The notes under the pieces were generated by a model. The model did not search any database and had not been told where the DNA came from. It saw nothing but the letters and a program-made list of their open reading frames with translations. Shown here piece by piece: positions 36,337 to 45,795 of a stretch of DNA of 64,000 nucleotides (position 1 is the first letter of the stretch; every line of letters begins with the position of its first letter). The stretch comes from Maribacter thermophilus. Lineage in GTDB: Bacteria; Bacteroidota; Bacteroidia; Flavobacteriales; Flavobacteriaceae. The position numbers and the translations under genes were made by a program. The DNA is taken from NCBI RefSeq assembly GCF_001020565.1, contig NZ_LDAS01000001.1, forward strand, positions 2,752,520 to 2,816,519. Direction: 5' to 3'.

Positions 36337-38103
36337 GTGAGCAAACTATTACAACATATAGATACGCCTAGTGACTTAAAAAAGTTGACGTTAGAGCAAT
36401 TGCCCATATTGGCCCAAGAGCTAAGAGACTTTATTATTGATATTGTTTCTACAAAAGAAGGCCATTTGGGAGCTAGCTTGGGGGTGGTAGAATTAACGGT
36501 TGCATTACATTATGTATTTAATGCCCCAATAGATAAATTAATATGGGATGTGGGACACCAGGCCTATGGTCATAAAATTCTGACCGGAAGAAAAGATGTT
36601 TTCGACACCAATAGGCAATTGAATGGTATCAGTGGTTTCCCAAAAATGTCCGAAAGCGACTATGATGCCTTTGGCACCGGCCATAGCTCAACATCCATTT
36701 CCGCTATCTTGGGAATGGCGATTGCCTCGAAACTAAAAGGAGATACCACATCACAACATATTGCAGTCATCGGCGATGCTTCGATCGCAAGCGGAATGGC
36801 ATTTGAAGGTCTTAACCATGCAGGAGTTACCGATACCAACATCCTAATTATCCTTAACGACAACGCTATTGGGATAGACCCCAGTGTCGGAGCCCTAAAA
36901 AAATATTTGACCAATGTAAAAAAAGGCACCGCCAAAGACGAAAACATTTTCGAATGCCTAAACTTTAATTACAGTGGACCTATAGATGGCCATGACATTA
37001 AGGCCTTGGTACAAGAACTAGAAAGACTAAAACTGGTTAACGGCCCCAAACTGCTTCATATAATAACCACAAAGGGGAAAGGACTCAAAAAAGCGGAAGA
37101 GAATCAGGTAACCTACCATGCGCCAGGTAAATTTGATAAAAAAACAGGGGAAATATACCCAAAAAAAGAGACCCACGAACCTCCAAAATTTCAAGATGTC
37201 TTTGGCCATACTATTGTTGAACTGGCCGAAGAAAATGAAAAAATAGTAGGTATTACCCCAGCAATGCCAACGGGCAGTTCTTTAAAATATATGATGGAAA
37301 AGATTCCTGAACGTGCCTTCGATGTTGGTATAGCCGAACAACATGCCGTAACACTCTCTGCCGGAATGGCCGCTGAGGGCCTTATTCCCTTTTGCAATAT
37401 ATATTCCACATTTCTGCAACGGGCTTACGACCAGGTCATACACGATGTGGCACTTCAGAATCTCCCTGTAATTTTTTGTCTGGATCGTTCTGGAATTGTT
37501 GGGCAAGACGGCCCAACCCATCACGGGGTTTTTGATATTGCATATCTGCGATGTATTCCCAACCTTATCGTATTTTCACCTTTGGACGAGATAGAACTAA
37601 GAAATATTATGTATACCGCCCAATTAGGGTTAGACCACCCTATAGCTATAAGATACCCCAGGGGCAGAGGACATATACTTAATTGGAAACAACCTTTCGA
37701 AAAACTAAAGATCGGCACATCTTTTGAGCTCAAAAAAGGACTTAAAATAGCTATTCTTAGTACTGGACCAATAGGTAATATGGCAAAAGAAATTACAAAA
37801 GAACTACGTAACACCGATGCAATAGGGCATTACAATTTTCCTTTTATAAAACCTTTGGACACCGATAGGGTGACCAAAATATTTCAGCACTACGAACATA
37901 TTATAACTTTAGAGGACGGATGTGCTACCGGAGGGTTTGGCAGTAGTATTCTTGAATTGTCAAATTTACTTGGATTAAACAAAAATATTAAGATATTTGG
38001 CGTCAAGGATAAATTTTTACCCCATGGAACCCAAGAAGAACTTTATCAAATAGCTGCTTTGGACAAAAATTCAATAAAATCATACATAGAGAATATTTTA
38101 TGA
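36337..38103 (+). CDS. dxs: 1-deoxy-D-xylulose-5-phosphate synthase
   Basis: 588 residues when started at GTG 36337 (MSKLLQHIDTP, the usual N-terminus). The open frame extends 13 codons further up, into the promoter. The thiamin-diphosphate site is visible as GDASIASGMAFEG with the later NDNAIG; the transketolase central (about 300-450) and C-terminal (about 460-580) domains follow. It condenses pyruvate and glyceraldehyde-3-phosphate, first step of the MEP isoprenoid route that feeds the GGPP synthase and carotenoids encoded earlier in the window. It overlaps the next gene by 4 bp. Confidence 0.95.
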   Translation: MSKLLQHIDTPSDLKKLTLEQLPILAQELRDFIIDIVSTKEGHLGASLGVVELTVALHYVFNAPIDKLIWDVGHQAYGHKILTGRKDVFDTNRQLNGISGFPKMSESDYDAFGTGHSSTSISAILGMAIASKLKGDTTSQHIAVIGDASIASGMAFEGLNHAGVTDTNILIILNDNAIGIDPSVGALKKYLTNVKKGTAKDENIFECLNFNYSGPIDGHDIKALVQELERLKLVNGPKLLHIITTKGKGLKKAEENQVTYHAPGKFDKKTGEIYPKKETHEPPKFQDVFGHTIVELAEENEKIVGITPAMPTGSSLKYMMEKIPERAFDVGIAEQHAVTLSAGMAAEGLIPFCNIYSTFLQRAYDQVIHDVALQNLPVIFCLDRSGIVGQDGPTHHGVFDIAYLRCIPNLIVFSPLDEIELRNIMYTAQLGLDHPIAIRYPRGRGHILNWKQPFEKLKIGTSFELKKGLKIAILSTGPIGNMAKEITKELRNTDAIGHYNFPFIKPLDTDRVTKIFQHYEHIITLEDGCATGGFGSSILELSNLLGLNKNIKIFGVKDKFLPHGTQEELYQIAALDKNSIKSYIENIL

Positions 38104-39224
38104 GCACATTTGAACACTGGGCAAAATCATTGGTTTGTTTTTTCTTTCTTTCAACCTTCATGGTCTTTGCACAAGACTCCATTCCTTCCCCTATCGTTCC
38201 AGATACGATAGTTATTGATACCATGGCCATTGATACCATCGTAATCAGAAAAACCCAAGAAAAAATAAAACATATACCAAGGGGCGTAAATTTGACCAAT
38301 CCTGTAATATCCTTTAAAAGGACAAAACCCCTAAAAGATAGGTATGACAGGTTTAGGGTTCCTTCGTTTTGGACAAAGGAAAATACATTTGGCCTTAATA
38401 TAAGCGAGGCGGCATTTGTTAATTGGAATGCTGGTGGAGACAATGCGGTAAGCGGCCTAGGTTTTCTAAAATTTGTTAGAAATTATAAATTTAGATATGT
38501 CAAATGGGACAACAATATTGAATTACGGTATGGTTTAAACGCCCAAGAAGGCAGAAAGCTACGAAAGTCGGAGGATGTCATTAGGTTGAGTTCAAATTTA
38601 GGTTATAGACGTGATACGATCAGTAATTGGTATTATTCGGTTCAGTTAAATTTCAACACTCAATTTTCCAATGGTTATAAATACCCCGATAGGGAAACAC
38701 CCATCTCTAGGTTTATGGCCCCTGGTTATCTGTTATTTGGTGCGGGTACCTCTTACATAAGTAAAAATCAAAAGTTTAATCTTTACCTGTCTCCATTGAC
38801 CATGAAATCTACCTTTGTATTAGATCAAGACCTCGCCGACAAAGGTTCTTTTGGTGTAGAAAAAGCAGTTTTGGACGATAATGGCAATGTAATAACCCCA
38901 GGGGAAAACCTTCTTATGGAGCTCGGTATACTTATTACCCATAACTGGCAGGTAAACCTTGCCAAGAACGTGGATATGAAAAGTAGACTAAACTTATACA
39001 CCGACTACCTGAACAGTTTTGGCAATGTCGATGTGGATTGGGAACTAAACCTTACGCTCAAAGTAAACAAATACATACAAACGACCATTGGCACCCAGAT
39101 GATCTATGATGACGACATTCTATTTGACGAAGTAAAGAACGACGATGGCACGGTAATAGACCCCGGAGAGCCCAAAATTCAATTTAAACAAGTACTGGCA
39201 GTAGGCATAGCCTATGATTTCTAA
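38100..39224 (+). CDS. DUF3078 outer-membrane/periplasmic protein
   Basis: 374 residues with a signal peptide (to about 25, VFAQD). The core EAAFVNWNAGGDN with the following beta-strand series is the signature of DUF3078, a Bacteroidota family predicted to form an outer-membrane beta structure. The start ATG overlaps the dxs stop (ATGA), so it is translationally coupled to an isoprenoid gene; the functional reason is unclear. Confidence 0.85.
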   Translation: MSTFEHWAKSLVCFFFLSTFMVFAQDSIPSPIVPDTIVIDTMAIDTIVIRKTQEKIKHIPRGVNLTNPVISFKRTKPLKDRYDRFRVPSFWTKENTFGLNISEAAFVNWNAGGDNAVSGLGFLKFVRNYKFRYVKWDNNIELRYGLNAQEGRKLRKSEDVIRLSSNLGYRRDTISNWYYSVQLNFNTQFSNGYKYPDRETPISRFMAPGYLLFGAGTSYISKNQKFNLYLSPLTMKSTFVLDQDLADKGSFGVEKAVLDDNGNVITPGENLLMELGILITHNWQVNLAKNVDMKSRLNLYTDYLNSFGNVDVDWELNLTLKVNKYIQTTIGTQMIYDDDILFDEVKNDDGTVIDPGEPKIQFKQVLAVGIAYDF

Positions 39225-40567
39225 AGTTGCTTACCACTTATCTTGTTGTGTATATGTACTGCCGAACTATCGGACAAACTAGCCACATAACAACAAGTGT
39301 TCAATAGTATTTCGTACAAAGAAATTTCTGTTCGTTGATAAAACTCGGGCAGGGTTTCCAAAATCAAATTATGATAATTTGATGCACTTTGGTTTTTCTT
39401 TTGAACCAAAGCATCTGTATACACCTCTAAAATATCTGCAATTATCTTATAACCGGCTATCTCTTTCTCCACTACTTCTTTTGCCCGGTAAACCTTTTGT
39501 ACACTAAGGCTAATAATATCTTTGACCTGAGCCTCGTATTTGCTTTTATCCAACAACGAAACATCAAATGTACCGTTCAGTATCTTATCTTCGTTTTCCA
39601 TAAAAATGGAAACCGCATCCTGAATCAAGGTATTTATGGCCAATGCCCTTAAGTAACTTAACCTGTCTTCCCTATACTTTAAAGAATTATACTTTTTAGT
39701 ATTTATAGTGTCTTTTACCAAGTTAATAAGATATTCCAATGCATAATCTTCTGAGATCAACCCCAAGTTAATACCATCTTCAAAGTCAATTATCGTGTAA
39801 CAAATATCATCTGCAGCTTCTACAAGATAGGTCAATGGGTGCCTTGCGAATGAAATAGACGACCCCTCACTGGTCTGCAACAAGCCCAAATCTTTTGCTA
39901 CCTCAAAAAATGCCTCCTTCTCGGTTTGAAAAAAGCCAAATTTCTTATCGGCAATATGCCTAGATGGCTTTTTGGGCAATGATTCTTTTGGATATTTCAT
40001 AAAGGCTCCAAGGGTAGCATAACTTAAACGCAAGCCACCGGGCACACCTGCCCTATCTTGGGTCAACAATTTAAATCCGTTGGCATTACCTTCGAAGTCT
40101 ATAATATCTTGATATTCCTTATCCGACAATTCCGACTTAAACTTTTTACCCTTGCCACTCTTAAAATACTCCCCTATGGATTTCTCGCCACTATGCCCAA
40201 AAGGGGGATTGCCAATATCATGTGCCAATGATGCCGCCGCCACAATTGCCCCAAAATCATTGAATTTGTAACCATGTATTTGCTTCAGGTAAGGGTGTCT
40301 TTCAAGAATTCTTTTACCGGCAAGTCGCCCAAGGCTCCTACCTACCACAGACACTTCCAAACTGTGGGTTAACCTTGTATGCACAAAATCTGTTTTAGAA
40401 AGTGGAATTACCTGGGTCTTATCCTGTAAGCTTCTGAACGCCGCAGAGAAAATGATACGATCATAGTCTACATCGAAACCCAATCTCGTCTCGTTTTGCT
40501 CGTTACGAAGTCTTTTATTCGTATCTCCCTTTCTACGTAAAGAAAGTAAATGTTCCCAATCCATCAT
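39221..40567 (-). CDS. dgt: Deoxyguanosinetriphosphate triphosphohydrolase (dGTPase)
   Basis: 448-residue HD-domain enzyme: conserved His68 (RLTHSLEV), His116-Asp117 (AHDIGNPPFGHSGE) and later Asp in EAADDICYTIIDFEDG. It hydrolyses dNTPs to deoxynucleoside and triphosphate, controlling dNTP pools. Two adjacent Met codons at the start. Convergent with the DUF3078 gene, overlapping by 4 bp. Confidence 0.93.
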   Translation of the reverse strand: MMDWEHLLSLRRKGDTNKRLRNEQNETRLGFDVDYDRIIFSAAFRSLQDKTQVIPLSKTDFVHTRLTHSLEVSVVGRSLGRLAGKRILERHPYLKQIHGYKFNDFGAIVAAASLAHDIGNPPFGHSGEKSIGEYFKSGKGKKFKSELSDKEYQDIIDFEGNANGFKLLTQDRAGVPGGLRLSYATLGAFMKYPKESLPKKPSRHIADKKFGFFQTEKEAFFEVAKDLGLLQTSEGSSISFARHPLTYLVEAADDICYTIIDFEDGINLGLISEDYALEYLINLVKDTINTKKYNSLKYREDRLSYLRALAINTLIQDAVSIFMENEDKILNGTFDVSLLDKSKYEAQVKDIISLSVQKVYRAKEVVEKEIAGYKIIADILEVYTDALVQKKNQSASNYHNLILETLPEFYQRTEISLYEILLNTCCYVASLSDSSAVHIHNKISGKQL

Positions 40568-40740
40568 ACTTGTTTAGTTGAATGCAAGATACATTTTTTG
40601 GATGTTAGACAGCATTCAAATCCCATCGGAATTACAAGCTTGATGTCATATCTTAACCTTTTGGAAATACACTAATAATCTGTACCTAACCTTATCTTAA
40701 CCTATGACACCTTTATTTGCAAGCAAATAAACATTTGATA

Positions 40741-41127
40741 ATGAAACAACTGCTAATCGCCATTGTATCCCTTATATCTTCTCTTACCTATGCACAGTCC
40801 ACCGGTAGCATCAACGGTAAAGTTCTAGATGCAGAAATGTACAATGAACCTTTGCTAATGGCCACTGTAAGCCTAAAAAATACCGATTGGTCTACCTACA
40901 CAAATTTTAATGGTAATTTTGAGATTACCGACGTCGCCCCTGGAGAGTATACCCTTCTGGTCCATTTTTTGGGTTATGAAGAAGTGGAATTGCCCGTAAC
41001 CATAAGTTATGACGATACCACATATATACAATGCAGTCTACATGCAAAAACCATGCAGACCATAGATTTGGCCCAGGTCAACCCAAAATCGGAACAGACC
41101 AAATCAATTATTAAAAGCGAACAATAA
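40741..41127 (+). CDS. Stand-alone secreted carboxypeptidase-like domain protein
   Basis: 128 residues from ATG 40741, which gives a proper signal peptide (to about 19, LTYAQ); the frame is open 8 codons further up. A single carboxypeptidase-regulatory-like beta-sandwich (SINGKVLDAEMYNEPLLMATV; FNGNFEITDVAPGEYTLLVHFLGYEE) and a short polar tail. It looks like the N-terminal module of a TonB receptor without the plug and barrel. No barrel remnant follows, so it is likely an independent gene. Confidence 0.75.
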   Translation: MKQLLIAIVSLISSLTYAQSTGSINGKVLDAEMYNEPLLMATVSLKNTDWSTYTNFNGNFEITDVAPGEYTLLVHFLGYEEVELPVTISYDDTTYIQCSLHAKTMQTIDLAQVNPKSEQTKSIIKSEQ

Positions 41128-41435
41128 CCCCTATTGCTCAAAATAAGATTATTGCTACCCCATGCATGGTAGTTGGTCATTGACCTCTGTTCGTCTTTTT
41201 TAAAAAATTCGATTTCAAATACTATTGGTTTTTGTCGACTAGTTTTTTTGGAATCTTAAAGCTACCTTGATCAAGGTAGCTTTTTTAACTTTACATCCCC
41301 CCATACAAAAGATTAAAAGTCCCCTACCCTACATCTCCGTTGAGAATATCAAAGTATTGACGCCAATTAACTTTTAAAGATCATCGAGTTAATGTTTGTT
41401 TTCAGTATTTTGCATCCGACAAAAACCAATAATTG
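41128..41435 (+). other. 308-bp intergenic region with a terminator and the porin upstream region
   Basis: No gene is seen. It contains the terminator at 41258-41288 and, nearer the porin gene, an AT-rich stretch with a near-match TATTTTG box (one base short of TAnnTTTG) about 20 bp before the start. Confidence 0.6.
41258..41288 (+). terminator. Intrinsic terminator
   Basis: Perfect 13-base arms (AAAGCTACCTTGA / TCAAGGTAGCTTT) followed by TTTT on plus. It terminates transcription from the small gene ending at 41127 before the porin gene. Confidence 0.9.
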
Positions 41436-42638
41436 ATGAAAATCAATCTTATCTGCCTCTTGGCACTCCTATGTAATTCTTGTTACATAGTAGGCCAAGA
41501 AACGGGCGCACCTTCTTTTGGCAAAGGCCTTTTGAATTTAGTAGGAAAAGACAGCTCCTGGACAATGAAAGTTGGCGCTAGAATGCAAATACAGGCGGTT
41601 GCCGACTGGAACACAAAAAACACAAGCTTGGTAGACCCACAACAGAACTTCTTGGTCAGAAGGGCCCGATTTAAATTTGACGGATTTGCCTACACCCCAA
41701 AATTGACCTATAAACTAGAACTTGGGGTTTCCAATCGAGACCTTTCGGGGGCATCAGAATTTACAGGGAACGCTCCAAGGTATATTTTTGACGCCGTCGT
41801 AAAATGGAATTTTTACAAGAATTTTGTGTTATGGTTCGGTCAAGCCAAACTGCCCGGAAACATAGAACGTGTAATTTCATCGGGTAACTTACAACAAGTA
41901 GATCGCTCTTTGCTGAACAGCAATTTTAATATAGATCGCGACATAGGCTTTCAATTAAGGCATAAATTCAATATTTCAGAAAATTTTATAGTACGGGAAA
42001 TATTCGCTGTCTCACAAGGGGAAGGAAGAAATATTACCAGTGGCAACCTTGGTGGCCACCAATACACGACTCGTATAGAGTTGTTGCCTTTTGGCAAATT
42101 CTTAAAAAAAGGTGATTATGTAGGTGGTGACCTTCAACGCGAAAAAAAACCGAGATTAATGCTTGCCGCCACCTATGACAACAATAAAAATGCGGTTAAG
42201 ACAAGAAGCAACCAAGGCTCGTACATGTTCAATGATATTGGGTTTTATACCACCGATATCAGCACCATCTTTATTGATGCCATGTTCAAATACAATGGCT
42301 TTTCTTTTATGGGAGAATATTCAAACAGAACGGCAGATGATCCCTTTGCGAAAAACTCGGACGGGTCTCTTACCGGAGATGAAGTACAAATAGGAGAAGG
42401 GCTAAATCTACAAACCGGATATTTGTTTAGAAACAATTGGGAAGTATCGGCTCGCTACACGAACATAGGGTTCGATGAAGAGCTTAACGATTCAAATTCC
42501 CGAACACAATATACTTTAGGGCTTTCTAAATACGTGGCAGGACATAAGTTAAAAGTCCAGACAGACCTAAGTTACCTAACCGTTGAAACTGCCCAGAACA
42601 ATTTAATGTACCGATTACAGCTCGAGGTTCATTTCTAA
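41436..42638 (+). CDS. Phosphate-selective porin O/P family protein
   Basis: 400 residues from ATG 41436 (signal peptide to about 20), then a porin O/P beta-barrel: VRRARFKFDGFAYTPKLTYKLELG is typical of OprO/OprP-like proteins, and the last strand ends with aromatic Phe (LQLEVHF). It should allow anions such as phosphate through the outer membrane. The PiT phosphate transporter gene follows at 73 bp, supporting the role. Confidence 0.88.
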   Translation: MKINLICLLALLCNSCYIVGQETGAPSFGKGLLNLVGKDSSWTMKVGARMQIQAVADWNTKNTSLVDPQQNFLVRRARFKFDGFAYTPKLTYKLELGVSNRDLSGASEFTGNAPRYIFDAVVKWNFYKNFVLWFGQAKLPGNIERVISSGNLQQVDRSLLNSNFNIDRDIGFQLRHKFNISENFIVREIFAVSQGEGRNITSGNLGGHQYTTRIELLPFGKFLKKGDYVGGDLQREKKPRLMLAATYDNNKNAVKTRSNQGSYMFNDIGFYTTDISTIFIDAMFKYNGFSFMGEYSNRTADDPFAKNSDGSLTGDEVQIGEGLNLQTGYLFRNNWEVSARYTNIGFDEELNDSNSRTQYTLGLSKYVAGHKLKVQTDLSYLTVETAQNNLMYRLQLEVHF

Positions 42639-42711
42639 AAAAAATAACCTTATGGTAACATTATAGCGGTCAACGATAATGATATTTGCAAATTGATAGA
42701 ACAATCAAATT

Positions 42712-45018
42712 ATGGATAACATCTATTTTTTAATGCTTATCGCTTTAGCCGTCTTGGCTATAGCAGATCTTGTTGTGGGAGTTAGCAATGACGCGGTAAA
42801 CTTTTTAAACTCCGCCATTGGTTCAAAAGCCATTTCGTTTCGTACCATAATGATTGTTGCCAGTTTTGGAATCGCTGCAGGAGCCATATTTTCCAGTGGA
42901 ATGATGGAAGTGGCTAGAAAGGGCATATTTAACCCCGGTGAGTTTTATTTCAACGAGATCATGTTCATTTTTATGGCGGTAATGATTACCGATATCTTGT
43001 TGCTAGATTTCTTTAATACCGTAGGTATGCCCACCTCAACGACAGTTTCTATCGTATTTGAGCTTCTTGGTGCCGCAGTGGCTATGTCATTGATCAAAAT
43101 CGGGGCTGCCCAAGGTAGCTTTATAGATGTAGTAAAGTATATTAATAACGACAAGGCCATACAGATAATCTTCGGAATATTACTATCGGTACTAGTGGCT
43201 TTTACCATTGGTGCAATTGTCCAATGGGTCTCAAGATTGTTGCTATCCTATGATTTTCAAAAAAAAGCAACTTGGGTAGGAGCTATGTTCGGTGGATTTG
43301 CACTTTCTGCCATTACTTATTTTATCTTGATAAAAGGTATCGGGGGAACTTCGTTTGCCAACGAAAGCTTTGATCTAATCGGCGGTGTTACCATTAAGGA
43401 ATTTTTACAGAAGAATCTAATGTTGGTGGTTATATTGAATTTCTTGATATGGTCTACACTATCGTATATTTTAATGAAATTCGCCAAAACAAACATTTAT
43501 AAATTGATTATTGGCGTGGGTACCTTTGCCCTGGCCTTGGCTTTCGCCGGTAATGACTTGGTGAATTTTATAGGTGTGCCTATTGCCGCATGGCAATCAT
43601 ATGAGGCATGGGTTGCCTCAGGTGTGGATGCCACGCAATTTAGCATGGGCATATTGGCAGAAAAAGTGGCCACACCCACATTGCTTCTGTTCATCGCAGG
43701 TATGGTCATGGTCATCACCTTATTGTTTTCCAGTAAGGCCAAAAAAGTGGTGCAAACCTCGATAGACCTATCTAGCCAAGAAGACACCAAAGAGCGTTTT
43801 CAACCAAATTTCCTCTCAAGAGGATTTGTTAGGTTGGCCATAGCAATGTCAGAAATGACCAGCTACATATTGCCAAAAAGCTGGCAAGATAAAATTGACC
43901 AACAGTTTAAAAAGCCCCCCGTTAACAATATCTCGAAAAAAGACCTAAAGGACCTTCCTGCTTTTGATATGGTTCGTGCCGCCGTAAACTTGATGGTAGC
44001 AGGAATATTGATTTCTATTGCCACCTCTTACAAATTACCTCTGTCTACCACTTATGTAACCTTTATGGTGGCTATGGGCACTTCACTTGCCGATAGGGCC
44101 TGGGGTGCCGAAAGTGCCGTTTATAGGGTAGCCGGTGTATTAAATGTTATCGGAGGATGGTTCGGAACCGCCATCATCGCGTTTATAGCATCCGGTATTA
44201 TACTTACCCTAATCAGTTTTGGTAAAGGTGCCGCTATAGCAATACTCTTGTTCGCCGCAATTTTGTTATTGGTAAGAAGCTACATATCGCACAATAAAAA
44301 GAATAAGGAACTACGTGAAGAAGATTCACTTAACAGAGCCGAAAGCAGTTCTATACAAGGGGTTATCCTAGAAAGTGCCGACAATATTTCAAACGTTCTT
44401 AAAAGAACAAATAAAATATACAAAAACTCTATCAACGGGCTTGCCAAACAAGATGTCAACCTATTAAAGAAAAATAAGAAACAAGGTGAAAAACTATCAA
44501 ACGAGATAGACGACCTACGTGATCATATTTTCTATTTTATAAAAAACCTTGATGAAAACAGTGTAGGTGCAAGTAATTTTTATATCAATGTTCTTGGTTA
44601 TTTGACAGATATTGCCCAATCATTGGAATATATCGGAAAGGTTAGCCACAAGCACGTAAACAACAACCATAAAAAACTTAAATACAACCAGATAAAGGAA
44701 TTAAAGGAAATAGACCTTAAGCTAGAAGATATCTTAAACCAGACACAGGCGGCATTTGCCAATCAGTCTTTTGAAGAAATTGGAAAGGTCTTGGAACAGA
44801 AACAAGAACTGTTCGATATGGTATCCGATAAAATCAAGACCCAAGTAGCCAGGACACGTACAGAGGAGTCCAGCCCTAAGAACACTACCCTATACTTCTC
44901 GTTACTTCTTGAAACAAAAGATTTAATGACCTCTACGATGAACTTGCTACAACAGTATCATGACGAACATGATAGCTCGGTAGAACCGGCGACCATTGCT
45001 GATCAGCTTCAGAACTAA
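42712..45018 (+). CDS. PiT-family inorganic phosphate transporter with C-terminal PhoU-like region
   Basis: 768 residues. The membrane part (about 1-530) has the duplicated PiT signature (GVSNDAVNFLNSAIGS at about 23-38 and AGNDLVNFIGVP near 282-293) and a large central loop. From about 540 a soluble, mostly helical region follows (ESADNISNVLKRTNK; IKELKEIDLKLEDILNQ), resembling the PhoU-like domain that is a separate protein in many bacteria. It imports phosphate with cation. The fusion is recurrent in Bacteroidota. Confidence 0.93.
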   Translation: MDNIYFLMLIALAVLAIADLVVGVSNDAVNFLNSAIGSKAISFRTIMIVASFGIAAGAIFSSGMMEVARKGIFNPGEFYFNEIMFIFMAVMITDILLLDFFNTVGMPTSTTVSIVFELLGAAVAMSLIKIGAAQGSFIDVVKYINNDKAIQIIFGILLSVLVAFTIGAIVQWVSRLLLSYDFQKKATWVGAMFGGFALSAITYFILIKGIGGTSFANESFDLIGGVTIKEFLQKNLMLVVILNFLIWSTLSYILMKFAKTNIYKLIIGVGTFALALAFAGNDLVNFIGVPIAAWQSYEAWVASGVDATQFSMGILAEKVATPTLLLFIAGMVMVITLLFSSKAKKVVQTSIDLSSQEDTKERFQPNFLSRGFVRLAIAMSEMTSYILPKSWQDKIDQQFKKPPVNNISKKDLKDLPAFDMVRAAVNLMVAGILISIATSYKLPLSTTYVTFMVAMGTSLADRAWGAESAVYRVAGVLNVIGGWFGTAIIAFIASGIILTLISFGKGAAIAILLFAAILLLVRSYISHNKKNKELREEDSLNRAESSSIQGVILESADNISNVLKRTNKIYKNSINGLAKQDVNLLKKNKKQGEKLSNEIDDLRDHIFYFIKNLDENSVGASNFYINVLGYLTDIAQSLEYIGKVSHKHVNNNHKKLKYNQIKELKEIDLKLEDILNQTQAAFANQSFEEIGKVLEQKQELFDMVSDKIKTQVARTRTEESSPKNTTLYFSLLLETKDLMTSTMNLLQQYHDEHDSSVEPATIADQLQN

Positions 45019-45043
45019 GAGTTGTACATAACTCCAAAATTAT

Positions 45044-45091
45044 AAGTACCTTGTCAGTATAAAACAACGATATGACAAGGTACTTTTTTTT
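45044..45091 (+). terminator. Terminator-like hairpin containing the start codon of the next gene
   Basis: Arms AAGTACCTTGTCA (45044-45056) and TGACAAGGTACTT (45073-45085) pair perfectly over 13 bases, with a 16-nt loop and then a run of eight T. The right arm starts at the second base of the ATG at 45072, so the first codons of the downstream gene form the stem. Confidence 0.8.
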
Positions 45092-45794
45092 ATCCCTGAC
45101 ACTTATTCTGCATATTGCCGTATTTAGCCAAGATCTTACCGGTGATCAACTTCTAGAAAAAGCCATTTCCTTTCACGACCCCAACAACAATTGGCCTTCT
45201 TTTAAGGGCAAACTATTTATTGAAATGGAAACCCCGAACAGCAGTTTACGAACGACCGAAGTACAGATCAATTTTCCTGTCAATTTCTTTAAATCCATCG
45301 TTACAAAAGACAACAACGTTATAGAATCTGAATTAAACAATGGCGACTGCACTCTAAAACTGAATGGAAGTACCGACATTGACGATGATGATATAAAAAA
45401 ATTGAGAATCACGTGCGAAAGGGCCGAGATGACCAAGAACTACTACACTTACCTTTATGGCTTGCCCATGAAGTTAAAAAATCCGGGTACCATTATAGAC
45501 CAGAAAGTGGTTAAAAAATCATTTAAAGGAAAAGAATACTTCGTACTAAAGGTAAACTATGATGAAAATGTCGGAAAAGACACTTGGTACTTTTATTTTG
45601 ACCCCGACACTTATGCCATGGAAGTGTACCAATTTTACCATGACGAATCTAAAAACGACGGAGAGTATATTCTGTTGAAAGAAGCGACGGAAATTAATGG
45701 TATTAAAATGCCAAAAGTGCGTTCTTGGTATTACAACAACGATGATAAGTATCTTGGCACAGACACCCTTATAAAAGTATCGGAGCTAAATTAG
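45072..45794 (+). CDS. Secreted DUF6503-like protein
   Basis: 240 residues with signal peptide (to about 20, VFSQD) and a beta-rich domain resembling lipoprotein-sorting LolA-like folds (LLEKAISFHDPNN; DTWYFYFDPDTYAMEVYQFYHDE). In Bacteroidota this type is annotated DUF6503. No other start is possible without losing the signal peptide. The start codon lies within the right arm of a terminator-like hairpin (45044-45091), predicting strong control by read-through or translation. Confidence 0.75.
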   Translation: MTRYFFLSLTLILHIAVFSQDLTGDQLLEKAISFHDPNNNWPSFKGKLFIEMETPNSSLRTTEVQINFPVNFFKSIVTKDNNVIESELNNGDCTLKLNGSTDIDDDDIKKLRITCERAEMTKNYYTYLYGLPMKLKNPGTIIDQKVVKKSFKGKEYFVLKVNYDENVGKDTWYFYFDPDTYAMEVYQFYHDESKNDGEYILLKEATEINGIKMPKVRSWYYNNDDKYLGTDTLIKVSELN

Positions 45795-45795
45795 A

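Noticed and set aside
40741-41127. Truncated TonB receptor (pseudogene)
   Set aside because: No plug or barrel remnant follows before the terminator at 41258, and the gene has intact start, signal peptide and stop.
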